Source: Blasia pusilla
Lineage: Eukaryota > Marchantiophyta > Marchantiopsida > Blasiales
Direction of reading: 5' to 3'
Assembly: GCA_050084515.1 (NCBI GenBank)
Contig: CM114274.1
Coordinates: 11,160,001 to 11,224,000, forward strand
DNA length: 64,000 nt
Every line of letters begins with the position of its first letter. The stretch's first letter is position 1. The notes beneath the pieces were generated by a model, which searched no databases, was not told the DNA's origin, and was given only the letters and a program-made list of their open reading frames with translations. Of the stretch, positions 10,673 through 22,900 are shown in pieces. Position numbers and translations under genes: made by a program.

Positions 10673-11192
10673 CGCTTTTTACACTAACAAGTGTACGTGT
10701 AACCTCTCTTCCTTTTGCCTGTTATTGCTTCAACGGCCCCTCGAGACACGGTTGAACACTCCAAGTAGCATGTCCATAAGTCTCATCCATCTTTAAGAAT
10801 ATAGGATGCCGTAGACCATATGACTAAGTTCCTTTCAATAACCTTGTGGCGTGTAAGACGGCTCGTGATGTTGGTAATGAATACGCCAACATTGTGATCC
10901 CCCAGACTTTGACCACCAACTTTGTCGTTTGGATTTACGTAGTGAACAATTCCCTCTCTGATATTTAGTTATCCATCGTTCTCTGTAAGTTCCATCGATA
11001 AAAGGACTGATTCCATACCGCAACTTGTACGTTAGTGGACATATTGCAGGCTGAGTGCTTTCTCTTCCTAATATCCATGGTATCATTGTATTTTTCTCTA
11101 ATCAGATATCTAGGATATTTTGCAAACATTCCCAACATATCTTGTAGCCTTCTTCCATCCGGGTGATCCCTTCGAATCTTTTAAGCAAACTT
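10673..11192. other. Unassigned sequence upstream of the DUF7869-like gene
   Basis: Open frames on the minus strand (for example 10835-11086) may be remnants of further upstream exons, but nothing in them was recognised. Confidence 0.4.
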
Positions 11193-11361
11193 TGTCACAT
11201 CTGGGTAGCCGATAGGCCGAGATCTATCGTGGATAGGGCGTCGGAGCCAGCGGACTATCTTGAGTGTAACTTTGTCCCAATGTGTCGGATGAGATTGAGG
11301 ATAGTTCAATTGTGTCAAGAACGTTGTTTTCAAAAACTTTCATGTTGAGGTCTTTCACAGC

Positions 11362-11507
11362 CGGGTGACTTGTTGACCAGGTCACCCGCCCCTGGTAACC
11401 TGTGTGCGCAGGTTACCAAGCGGAGGGCTATTTTTAGGGGAAGAGCCTTTTGGCTCTTCCTAACCCTATATAAGAGAGAAAGATGGCTTTCCTAAGCCAT
11501 CTTTCTC
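11362..11507 (+). repeat. Four consecutive stem-loops in LTR copy 1
   Basis: Arms: 11362-11369 with 11381-11388 (8 bp); 11394-11402 with 11409-11417 (9 bp); 11439-11447 with 11452-11460 (9 bp, loop TTTT); 11476-11489 with 11494-11507 (14 bp, 4-nt loop). The first three lie upstream of the TATA box and the fourth just downstream. Equivalent hairpins are present in copies 2 and 3. Confidence 0.85.
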
Positions 11508-11660
11508 ATGTTGGGCCGTTGGAGCACCTCTCTTGTATGTGTGTGAGATAGGACTAGGGTGCTAGCGTCCGGATTCCTTGATAGCACAGGGTGGATGAGG
11601 CTCGATATGCCGATGTAGATTGAGGAGTGGAGTTTTGGAGTTTTAGGCGGGTTTTAGTTT

Positions 11661-11702
11661 TAAAGAGTAGTAAAAACGGCATGCCATTTTTACTACTCTT
11701 TA
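11661..11702. repeat. 42-bp palindrome, 21-bp arms, one mismatch
   Basis: Positions 11661-11681 and 11682-11702 are inverted copies with one mismatch and no loop. Copies 2 and 3 of the LTR contain only one arm, so the second arm arose by inverted duplication in this copy. Confidence 0.85.
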
Positions 11703-11997
11703 TTTCTACATGAGAAAAATGTCAGATGGCTGGTGGGAATTCGTTGTTTGTAGGTAGGCAAGCGAGTTGCCTTGGTCGGGAGCCCCTGGAGACGCGTGTG
11801 TTGCGGGTGTTGGTCATTTTTCTGTTTGGAAGGTCGTAGGCAGAAGTGCTGTCCGTTTTTCTCAGATTTTTGGTTGGCGCGGATTGACAGGGGACATCAG
11901 TTGAGTTTAGCAGGAAGTGTGGCGTCGGGTGTACGTGAGTGAGGGGTCGGGAAAGAGCAGGAGACGGTTTAGGTGGCAGAGGCGGCTGGAAATTAGG

Positions 11998-12120
11998 TCA
12001 CGGGCGGACGACGGGCACGGACGGGCGGCAACAGGCGGACAACGGGCGCGGACGGGCCGACGACGGGCAGCGACAGGCACGGACGGGCGGTGACGGGCAC
12101 GGACGGGCGCGAACGGTCTG
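11998..12120. repeat. GGACGGGC-type minisatellite
   Basis: Irregular repeats of GACGGGC and GGACGGGCG over about 120 bp, very GC-rich. The inverse copy lies at about 28285-28360 in LTR copy 2. Open frames through it give Arg/Gly/Pro-rich low-complexity protein and are not genes. Confidence 0.7.
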
Positions 12121-12273
12121 CCGCCCCCCCTCTCCCCCCTCCCCAAGATGGGAGGCGTGCATAGGGTTGCGCGCCTCCCCCCCTCTCCTCTCCTCTCCTC
12201 TCCTCTCCTCCCGCAGGGAGGCCACGGGCCGGACGCCCGCCCCCTCACGTATGAAGAGAAGGTTCCACGTCTC

Positions 12274-13060
12274 TCTGCCATTTTCATGTTATCATGGAGT
12301 TAACAAAAGTTAACTCCATGATGACAATAAAAGTCGCATCTTTGGATGGCAATAAAAGTTAACACAAGCCAAAATCCTAAATCCTTCAACAGCTTCAACG
12401 ATTCAGATCTCGCAGTTAGCTCTCCATCCTCAAGCCAAAAAGGAAAGATCAATTTTAATTAGGGTTACGATTTTTAATTCCATGTGTGAATGGTCATTTG
12501 AAGTTTTTTCTTTTTCCCTGTGTTCGGGGGTTAGGGTTGCCATCTAGGAGGAAGTTTTATGATTGTTGGGCCCCATGAAGAGGATGGAGGGTATAAAAAG
12601 CGACGCCAAGAAGGAGGAAGAAGGCGTTGAGTAGGATTGTTTGGAGTCCTGATGGCATTTTCATTGTATCATGAAGTTTACTTTTTCTCCCACCATTGGA
12701 TGGTGATGAAACGTGGCACACACCAAGGTCTTAGATCCCTCCACATGTTCAACGGTTCAGATGTTCCAGTTAGCTCCCCGTGCTCAAACTAAAAATGAAA
12801 GATCAATTTTAATTAGGGTTACGATTTTTAATTCCATGTGTGAATGGTCATTTGAAGTTTTTTTTCTTTTTCCCTCTATTTGGGGGTCAGGGTTGCCATC
12901 CAAGAGGAAGTTTTATGATTTTTGGGCCCCATGAGGAGGGTGGAGGGTACAAAAAGCGATGCCAAGAAGGAGGAAGAGGTCGTTGAGTAAGATTGTTTGG
13001 AGTCCTGATGGCATTTTTCTCTCATGAAGTTTACTTTTTCTCCCACCATTGGGTCATACA
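12274..13060 (+). repeat. Tandem duplication, unit about 355-373 bp, just over two copies
   Basis: A block with GATCAATTTTAATTAGGG, GAATGGTCATTTGAAG and GGGCCCCATGA is present twice, anchors at 12447 and 12801 (354 bp apart). A start of a third unit (GGCATTTTTCTCTCATGAAG) follows at about 13008. Unit 1 contains TATAAAAAG at about 12592; unit 2 has TACAAAAAG at the same place. At 12291-12322 unit 1 carries a 14-bp perfect hairpin with loop AAAA, absent from unit 2. No coding region recognised. Confidence 0.8.
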
Positions 13061-13793
13061 TGAGATGAAAGAGTGCCTACTTGAGCATAAGGTGAGTGAT
13101 GGGGCATGGAGGGAAATGCTGATGTGGAGCTGTTGGTCGATGAAGGAGAAATTATGACTCTGGGACGATGTGGTTGCAGCAACAAAAAAAGAAGGGTCCC
13201 TTTGGTGAGAATGTGCGCATATTGGCGGGAGAGTGTGACACAAACTTTTCACTCACTTTTGGAGCTCGGGGATAAGGGAATGCAGTTCGTTCGGAGCATT
13301 TGAAACACAAAAGAGTGTGTTGACAGTTCAGCAAGCCACATTGTTGTCACTATACTTTGTGGTGAGCATTTGGGGAGCTAGTGAACTCTTTTTACACAAC
13401 GGCTTCAAATTTGTAAGAACCCCCCCCCCCCACCCACCCACCTCTCTCTCGCTCTCGCTCAGTTGCCATGAAATGTGTAAGTCTCTTTGGTCTAGCGCCA
13501 TTAAACATGTAAGCCCCCCTCTCACCCTTTGTGGTTCGATAAGTTTCTTTGGTCCGAGCACCATCAAATCTATAAGCCCACTTTCTCCCCCTCTCTACTC
13601 TCTAGGTTCTCGATTAGTTGCTCTAGAAGCCGTTGATTAATTTCTTTGGAAGTTGTATGAACATCCCTTTAGCGTCTTCACAGACTTAAGTGTTGTTCAT
13701 CTTTATGCCTGTAGAGTACCTCAGGTTGACTCTTGGTAGTTGTGATTAGATTTGAACTTCGCAAAGAAACCTGCACAGAAAGCTTCATGAGGT

Positions 13794-13892
<99 letters not shown>

Positions 13893-15878
13893 GGTCAGGA
13901 GTATGGTTGGATGACGCGGGCAGAAAAGGTGGCTACATTCACGTGCTCACTCTGGTGAACTAAGAACGTTGTCGATTCATTAAGTATGAGAACATGTACT
14001 TGGCTCCATGGCCGCTGAAATTAACGAGATAGCAAGAGCTTCAGGCGCTATAGAGCCCAGCTTCTCCTCCCATCTTGTCCTTCATGGCTGTTATGTTGGA
14101 TGCTTTATAGATTGGTCGGCAAGAACCTGTTCAGGTTCTGAATTGATGCGCCTGAGAGCTGGAAGGGCAACTGAAAGGAAGTGGATCGTGCCTCTGCGTA
14201 ATCTTGTGTGTTAAGAAATATGAATAATCTCATAGATGAGAGAGCTCAATCGAATTAGAAAAGGAGATCTTGGGGCTTCATGTATGAGTATGTCAGTAGG
14301 GCCCTCAGAACGAGAGTTCCGTCAAGTTGGCTTGTTGCAATGGTTTGGAAACCACGGTCGTGCGGTGGTCTTTGTCAGTTTCTAAAGCAATTTAGTACAT
14401 ATTGTGATCGTACGGAAAGGGTTAGAAATGACCAAGACTAAGGTGGTGATCTCCATCTAGTGCTTTATCACATGCATCGGCAACTTTTTAAGGAAATGAG
14501 CTGCGTGGCTTAGTACACGTGATGAAATGTGGTTAACAACTCCTCGTAGGATTTCTAAATCATACTCTATGGTTTCTGGTGTGTAGATTGAAGAATGGCG
14601 TGATAGTGATATTCTCTTGATTGATAGGGATTTTCTGAGTTTTCTCTTTGTAAGAGTAAAAAATGGCCGTGAGGATATCTTGGAAGCCAAATTTGGTCGT
14701 TGACATGCATCTTCACATTTAGAGACTCACCCTTGGAGATTTGCATATGCGGCCAATCATTCATCATCAATTGCACCCAAGTCACCCACGAGTGTGAAGA
14801 AGGGGTTAAGTATGAGAACCTGTACTTGGCTCCATGGCCACTGAAATTAACCAAACAGCAATGTCGTTAGAGAGATGGAATAAAAGTTATGGAATTCCAA
14901 GGAATTTTATTTCATGGTTTATTGTCTCTATTGAAATATTTCCAATTTCCAAATTGTGATTTTGAAAAAATTTCGGGTTGGATACTTCAAACCATAAAAA
15001 TTGGACTCGGAAACACTTTGGGAAAGTACAACCATTAAGTAAGAGTTGGCACGTTAAACCTTTGAGCACATGTTCTACATGTTTAAAAATCTGACTTGGG
15101 GAAATTGGTGTTCGACAGATCGGGCTTGACCTGACCTAGCCTTTGCCTTCATATAGACACCCATTGTATAGCTCTGGACTTCATGCATTTCCAAAATGCA
15201 GATTTGTACAACTTGTTGTAAAATGTCTCCACTTGTAAGACACTAGGCTGAATGTGGATGTCTTGAATGTGTGATTGCTCAAATAATTATACTGCTTGTA
15301 ACTAGAAATGTGCAAGCCGATAGTGGTACATTTTGCTAAGGGAAAAACATGGATCAAATCATTATGTGACTCTAAGATACGAACTTGAATGTGCAGCCGA
15401 GTTGCAGCAGACCGCGTTCCAGACGATAAGGATGACCTTGGTAAGGGGCAAGTAGATGGCTCAACGTGGTTGACTTACATTTTGGAAACTTCTACATCCT
15501 CTTCTATTGTAGTTTATGTCGTTAATTCTGCACTTTACTGTACTTTTTTTCTTGGCAGAGCACTTCCTTGCTTGCCACGCACTAGAACTCTTTCTTTGTC
15601 AGAAGGCTGCTGCTACAGTTACTATGGTCACTCACAACAAATTAGCTTTGTAGTTTATTTGTCTAGATCTTCGCTCGAAACATTTATTAGACCCTGGCCA
15701 TGATGAAGTGTACATATCAAAGGATTGAGTCATTATCTAAAGTTGGGTGTGTTACATTTTTCATTCAGGAATGTCCTTAGAAGCATTGGACCACATCAGC
15801 TAGGATTGTCAGTGACAATTGAAATCTCCATCGAGATAAGTCCCAAGTTAGGTATATGTGTTATATGTTATGTTAGGT
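13061..15878. other. Unassigned region with CT microsatellite and a 46-bp direct repeat
   Basis: No gene was recognised. A CT run of 95 nt fills 13796-13890. A 46-bp segment at 13980-14025, containing GTACTTGGCTCCATGGCC, recurs with three mismatches at 14806-14851. Other open frames are short and unrecognised. Confidence 0.5.
13796..13890. repeat. CT microsatellite, 95 nt
   Basis: Uninterrupted CT dinucleotides. Apparent Leu-Ser repeat proteins read through it are artefacts. Confidence 0.97.
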
Positions 15879-15902
15879 CCTAAACCCTAAACCCTAAACC
15901 CT
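15879..15902 (-). repeat. Short telomere-like run (CCCTAAA)
   Basis: Three successive CCTAAAC units on the plus strand, that is TTTAGGG on the minus strand. It lies just upstream of the transposase region of the CACTA element. Confidence 0.8.
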
Positions 15903-16059
15903 ATCATACTTGTCTTGACTTCACGTGGATATGCATTCATCTAAGATGATAGCTCGTCCAGCCGTGGTTTATGGAATTTTTTATTGAGGCAAGATGTCAT
16001 GGTTTTGGATGTGTTTGGAATGTTTCAGTTCATATTACGCGGGAATTCACTTCCAAACC

Positions 16060-19000
16060 CCTTAGAACGGATTTGAACCACCCAATTAGAGTAAAGGCAC
16101 ACAATTCCAAGTTGTGGCAGCGGGAAAGCATACGAGCTAGTATACTAGGCTGTAAAAGATTGCAGTGTCCGTGCAATGACTGTAAGGGTGGGTCTACATT
16201 GTCCATCGGCAAGGTGGAAGCACATTTTAGAAAAAATGGACGCTCGGCGCTTTGTCGAGTGCCGAAATCTAGGGATGGATGGGACTCTTCAGATGAGGAG
16301 TGGCTTATGCATGATCTTGCTGAAAAAAGAAGCCAAGAGGATAAGACAATGGAGTCAACCCCCACCTTCCATGTGGATGGAAGGGATAGATCTTCCATGG
16401 CAAATATAGACGAGCACATTGACGTTCATAATATAAAATGCTCAATGATATTTTCCAGAAATACGACTATATACACGAGGATGAAGCTAAAGAGATGTCT
16501 CTCCCATATGATGAATTACCAGAACCGGGAATGTCAGACAAAGAACCAGTATTCAATCATGGAGATGAATATGAGGAGCTTGCTAAAGCTTGCAAATCCT
16601 TGTTCCCTACAGCAAAAACATCTGTTTTGGCTTTTGTCATGTTACTATTCAATATTCAAACCATCCATGGCGTCCCAAATGTAGCTATTGACGAAATTTT
16701 GAAACTCCTTTGTAAGTTGGTCCTACCAACAGGGAACTTGACGCCACCGAGTTATTATGTAGCAAAAAAACTCATTGGTAAACTAGGCAGGTTATAACAA
16801 AGATATCCATGTATGCAATGGCTGGATGTGTTTTATTCGGGTGATTTGGCTGAAGGGTTTAGAGATCGGCATCCATTATGTGGGAAACCAGGTTCGGAAA
16901 GTGGGTAGAACGTTGGTACCATATAAGGTACTAAGGCATTTTCCTGTTATACCTCGGATGAAACGTATGTTTAGATGCAAGACGTTGTCTGAATTGTTGA
17001 CTTGGTCCCCCTTGAACCAGAGCAAGGATGGCTTAGTAAGGCATATAGCTGATTGCAAGGCATGGCGCCACATGGACAACTTATATCCAGACTTTGCCGA
17101 GGAGAAGAGGAATTGCAGGTTTGGGCTAGCTTTGGACGGAGTGAATCCATTTTCAGACAAGTCGAGTTCGTGGTCAATATGGCCCATGCTCCTTGTTAAT
17201 TATAACTTTCCTCCCTGGCTCCAGACAAAAAAATTCTTTATGATGCTCTCTTTGATCATACTAGGAAAGGAGAGTGTAAATGGGAAAAACATAGACACAT
17301 ACTTGCTTCCTCTAGCAGAAGAGTTCCAAGAAATGTGGAAAGGGGTTCAATTTCATGACGATCGGAAGGTAGGCAGAAGTTGGAACTTCATGTTTAGGGC
17401 TACCTTACTATGGACCATAAATGATTACCCGGCATACGAAACTGTCGCAGGGCAGAGCCACGGTGGAAAACTTGGATGTACTATATGCGGGCCTCGAGTG
17501 GATTCTGATTTTTCAAAGTCTTGTGGCAAGCCCATATATGGTTGTCATCGTCGATATCTCCCATTGAGCCATCCATGGAGAACTTGTAGGTATGGATCTC
17601 ATTTCAACGGGAGTGCTGAACTCAGACCACATGTGCCTAGACTACTTTCTGGAGAGATTATTGGATGGGAAAATGAAAAACATACATATGATCAGAGTGG
17701 GGGTGAGAAAGGCATTGGATCCCTACAAGAGAACAGGTGTGGAAAGGCTGAGTATACTATATTCGTTGCCTTACTCGCCAGTATCCTGCTTCCTCTCTAT
17801 ATTATCTATTCTTTATGTTATGAAATAGTGGTTATAGAGGAGGATAGCTTTTGTTTGATTTGATTGTGGATATTAGCTATTATGTTCAAGTCATGAGATG
17901 TCCATGCTTCCTTGACAATACAATCAGAATTTGCTTATACGTCATACGCTAGATGTAATGCACGTTGAGAAGAATATCGTTGAGAATCTAGTGAAGACCT
18001 TATTTGGAGTGAAAGATACTGTGAAAGTAAGGAGAGATTTGGAGGCCCGTGGGATTCGATCCCATTTGTGGTTGCAACCCCATCCTAGTAGACCCCAAGT
18101 TTTGCTTAAACCAGTTTCCCATTATTGTCTATCTCCCCATGACTTGAATACTTTCCTTTCGAGGATTTAGAACTTGAAGGTGCCATCTGGATATTGTGGA
18201 GAACTCTCCAAGTATGTGGTTCATAAAAAATTGGGCAATATGAAATCACATGATTACCATGTCTTAATTCAGCAAGTCTTTCCTTATTGCATCCGTGGTC
18301 TTCTGAAGGACCATGTGAGAATGGTGGTTATTAGATTATCCCGCATTTTTAGAATGGTGTATACAAAGGTATATGATCCAGCTTTATTCGACAAACTCCT
18401 TAAAGAGACTGCCATAACCCTTTGTCTCTTTGAAATGCATTTCCCTCCATCTTTCTTCGACATGATGACACATTTGTTGATTCATATCGTAGAAGAATTG
18501 GACATGTGTGGGCGAGTAGCATGTCGGTGGATGTATCCAATGGAGCGGTATATGGGGTACATGAAGAAATATGTATGGTCTTAAGCTAGGCCAGAGGGGT
18601 GTATGGTAGAAGGGTATGTGAAGGACGAGGCATTAGGATTTGTGATAGAGTATATGAAAAGGTTTGAAGACGTGCGGACGCGAGTGTGGGATGATGGGGA
18701 GGAAGAGGGGGTCGTTGGTGACGAGCTAGAAGGTGCGGGCACTCCAGTTCGACTTTCACGAGAAATGATCAACTTAGCACATCATTATGTGTTGCATAAT
18801 ACAGAGGTCATGGTTGATTGGCGAAGGTAAAACTCTCCAATATATGCTTTTCAAGGTTATAGTTATATAAATTACGATTCAGACTCTCAAAGTGTATATT
18901 ATTTTGGTATCGACATATTAAATACAAAAGAATGTACTAATCCCGTTAACGTTGTTATTGAACAGGAAATATCACTCATATTCGAGAGACATTCCTTTTG

Positions 19001-19760
19001 AAAAGTGGAACCGCCCTGCCATTACACAGGATGCAATTGACCACTCAAAAGATCATGATGCTCACCTACTATCGTTAGCTATACCTCCTAATAGTAGGGC
19101 ATTTTCATTCAAGAGTATGAAAGCCTACGAAAACCACTACAGGGTAGAAGGGCCAAGTGGTGCGACACCCTTCTCCACTTATGATAGTGGAATAGGTGCA
19201 ATATTTGTTGATGAAAAAGTTCCAACCAGAATTGTTTATACTCATATGTTGGGGTGTTGGTTGATATTCTCTTACTTGATTACGGGATTGTAGAACAACC
19301 CATAATACTAAAGCGAGGGCGGTGGGTTAAAGCAGATTGGGATTTGAGAGTAGGATCCATGAAATTGGATAAGGAGGGTTTTCTATTGGCCAACTTGAGG
19401 TCATGCGAGCCATTAAATCACCAGCCATTTGTTTTCCCATCACAAGTGCAACAAGTGTTTTATGGAGATGCCGATGAGAGTGGAGGATGGAAAGTGGTAA
19501 TGAGGAAGGAAGCTAGAGCTCGGAGAGTTTATTTTGATGAGTTAGAGTTACTAGATGGAGCTTGTAATGCTTTTCCCACCTTCCATGCCATATGCATGGA
19601 ACCAGGGAATCTACCAAATGCAAGTACCTTAGGAGCTAGAGTGCTAAGTGATGCAGAAATGGAAGCTGCTAGGGTGGATGTGCAGCATGTGCCAATAATC
19701 CATGTATGCGATATGATAGAAGACGTTGATTCAGACTCTAATAATTCAGAATCAGATTAG
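16060..19760 (+). pseudogene. TNP2-like CACTA transposase, broken
   Basis: The enzyme would cut and paste the element at its CACTA termini. N-terminal zinc-type block CPCNDCKGG (about 16160); then ELAKACKSLF and GNLTPPSYYVAKKLI (16570-16790); the tnp2 core with LRHFPVIPRMKRMF, DGLVRHIADCKAW, RFGLALDGVNPF, WPMLLVNYNFPPW and RATLLWTINDYPAYE (16930-17450); LDVMHVEKNIVENL (about 17950); a DUF4218 block, KVPSGYCGELSKYV to RWMYPMERYMGYMKKYV (18177-18580); and a DUF4216 block, VLVDILLLDYGIVEQP and QVQQVFYGDADESGGW (19250-19495). A GT-AG intron at 18828-18965 joins in frame. Breaks: frame changes between the N-terminal block and 16438, near 16795, in 17590-17930 and near 19243; in-frame TAG at 18168 and TAA at 18582. 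It cannot make a full transposase as read. Confidence 0.88.
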
Positions 19761-19954
19761 ATTAATTCATAGTTGTATCTTTGGTACTCACCATTGTGTT
19801 TTTTTTGGTATGATTCAAATAATTGAATTATGTGCGGAGGATGTAAGTGAATTCTGGTGTTGTTGGGCATAATGGATGAAAATCTGTGGCAACAAGTAGA
19901 ACTCTCAAATTTTTTTCAAGTTATGTGTTATTCTTGCTAACTTGTCATCTACAG

Positions 19955-22900
19955 AGGGAGGGAGGCGCTTGGAACGGTGTACCTGATATGACTGATGAGA
20001 ACGTAGAATCCAATCAGAGTTCATCTTGGGATGGTGTAGATAATGTTCAACAAAGTCCTAATCCATACGAAGAAGAAAGGAATCGCAAAGTGAGAGAGAG
20101 AAAGGCCAAAGAGGCGGAGTTGTTTGGTGGGTTGAAGGATTGGTAAGTATGATCTTGAAAAACCTTTACCTTTTGCTTTATTTGGTCAAGTGTATCATGT
20201 TCATATAGTGGTTGTACATTAGGAAATATAACAAAATTTGTGTGATGATATTTTGAAGGTTTGTTGCTCCAAGGCTTGTGAAGGAGTGCAAGCCTTTGCC
20301 ATTTTGGAATCCTTCTCTTCCACAAAGACGCAGCTTACGTTTGGAGGAGAAGGCCACTAACCAAAGTGTAATCCCTCAGGAGACTCGAAAAGATTATTCA
20401 GATAGTGATTCCAAAGACCACTATTATAATCCACTCCTTGAGATGGACTTCTTGGGGGCTGAAGAGGATGACGACTTGTGGCTGGAGGATGGGAGGGTAC
20501 TTTCTCTTCACATCTTGTTGTTTTTTTACTCTCTTCAGATTTCAGAATTATGAATATTGTGTTAACTTACAATGAGATGTTTTTTTTGAATAGGCTCAAG
20601 CAAATGAGCGTCCAGTCAAACCACCCAAACAAGGAAGTGTTCGAAATTCCATCAATACAAACGATGCGGTAATATAATTGTAGTCATGGAGGAATATTCA
20701 ATTATCTCTATATGTATGATTGGTATGTAATAAACTGAGTGGTAGAAATGTGTCATTATGGCTTCACTAATCTTTATTCATCAAATGCTCTCTATTTTAG
20801 TTTACTAACAAATTTACTTACATGTGTAGCCCATGGACGGAACTCCATCACAACCCATAATGCCTTCGCAAGCATATCCCCCTCCTCCACCCCCATGGGC
20901 ACAAAGCCAGATGCCGTGGTGGGTACCTATGATGATGCAATCACCGATGGGTTATGGAAGTCAATTTCAACCACCATGGACCAATGGAGCTCAATCATCC
21001 ATGACCATCCCATCCCCGTGGGTAAGTAGGCTTACTATTCTGCCCTTTCTTGTTTTGCACAGGGGAATTCAATTAATTGGAAGTCTAACTAGCTAATTGT
21101 ATTTATTTTGTGGACGCAAGGGACATGGGCCATCCCAACCGCCGCCCCCAACACCGTTGGCACCTCCATTTGCCAGCGGGAATACACACGACCAATTATA
21201 CCGTAGTAGGTCTCAATCTTGCACAACACCAAGCCCAACAGAAAATTTGACCCCGCAAGCAGGTGCATCTACAGGTAACTTCTCACTTGGTTCCGAGTTT
21301 GCAAATTTATATTGAATAGGTTTATGTATTCTTGCACGCGATGACCTCAATTATAGAGTGATGAAAATGTGGTACTTTCCAGACCTATGTTCATGTGGTT
21401 ACTCAATTCTTGAGTCTCTGTTTTGGAAGTTAGTAAAAATGATATGATATGATACGGAATTTACGTCTAGAGAAATTGATTTTATAGTTTACATATTTCT
21501 AGGTCATCTGATTTTTTCATAGAAGATATGATTTAGTGAGTTTATAATCGTTGGCCCTACCTTTTCGACATCTGAGAATTGAGATGGTGGTATATTTGTA
21601 GGAGAATGACAAAGTCGCACAAAGCGTGATTAGTGGACTCGTGATGTCTCCATTAGGAAGGAGCAGAACTTAAAACCTAGATGTGAGCTCATGCCAACTG
21701 GTATTCCGTCGCCTAGAGTTCCAGGTTATGAGCCTTGGCTAAATGAATTGAAGGTATGGGTGATTAGGTACTTGGATACGGTACATGCATTGAGATCAGT
21801 AAACAGAATTCTATTAGCATGGCTTCTGTTCAGAATCACATCCTTGAGGCATATACATATGTGGGTGCATCATCTCTTTCGCTTGATTTCATGAAGAAAA
21901 AAATAGCACAACTATTGAAAACTGAGCGATCCAATGTCAAGAACTATTGGACATTACATGGGGCTCATCGCTCAGTCCCGTGTCACCCTGATACCAAAGA
22001 GGAGTCATGGAATCGATTAGTAGATTATTGGCCCTCCGAGGAAGGCAAAATGAAGGCAGAAAAGATGGCTCGAGCAAGGGCCAAGGTCCAGAATTTAAAT
22101 TTCTCCGACCGTGCAGGTTTAGATAGACTTGATGTAAGTTATCTTGGAATTCCCTAGTTTTCTTGCTAAAGTTACATAATGGCAGAAAACCCCCATTACT
22201 ATTTCATTTCCATATTTGCATTGAACCCTTTCTCATGCATGAAATTAATAATCTATGTATTTAAGGAGCATGTGCAGGTGCAACAACGTACCTCAAAGGA
22301 GTCCCTGGGCACGGGGCTAGAATCTATGGAGAGAGACGCGTTGCTTAAACAACCAGGTTTCACACAATTGAGTTCATCGGTAAATATAAATGCATAACTC
22401 TTTTCTTACCCGTTGGTTTGACATGGCTAGTATCATGGAGTTAGTATAATATCCTTAATCAGGTTGAATTATGGAGTTAGTATCATGGTTGTATCTGGCT
22501 GTATAATTGCAAAACCATTGTTTTTTTGTAGCTAATTGATCGTTGGATTATATATGCAGAGTGTGGAATCCAGAGTTACTATTCAATTGGAAGAAGTGGA
22601 AAAGAAGTGGAGTGCAGATTTGGATGACGTGAAGTTGCAGATGGAACGGCAGAACAAAGCATTAAGTGTACTCATGGAAATGGTGTCCAAGCTTACTTCA
22701 AAGGATGTGTCTTCAACACCACACCAGATTTCTAATTCTCCGCCATCCAATTCTCAACCATATGCAACAAGGGATGAGAAGCTCACATCAGGTAGCCTAT
22801 TCTCATTCTTCCGCCCTCGATTTTCTATGGTTACAACTACTTGTCCTTTCCAACATGAGTATTTAAGAACTGACTTTCTTTGTTTTGAGTAACTTACAGT

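Larger units (their letters stand above)
11193..12273 (+). mobile_element. Solo LTR-like element, copy 1
   Basis: Begins TGTCACATCT and aligns along most of its length with 28230-29129 and 55230-56316, which are in the reverse orientation. A TATA box (TATATAAG, 11467-11474) gives the transcription direction. Four hairpins, a 42-bp palindrome and a GGACGGGC-type minisatellite lie within it. No coding region adjoins it in the sense expected for an internal retrotransposon region. The right end could not be fixed and may lie anywhere from about 12180 to 12300. It is named an LTR because of the TGT start, the TATA box and the pol-like debris beside copy 2; no complete element of this family is present. 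Confidence 0.6.

Noticed and set aside
11907-12313. Arg/Gly- and Pro-rich proteins on both strands
   Set aside because: They read through a GC-rich minisatellite and CT-rich tract in an LTR; no domain and no conservation of frame in copy 2.
13733-13963. Leu-Ser repeat protein on the plus strand
   Set aside because: Translation of a CT microsatellite.
15582-15595. CACTAGAACTC as the 5' end of the large CACTA element
   Set aside because: Only the first 8 bp match the 3' terminus, flanking trinucleotides differ, and no TAGTCAT subterminal repeats follow it.
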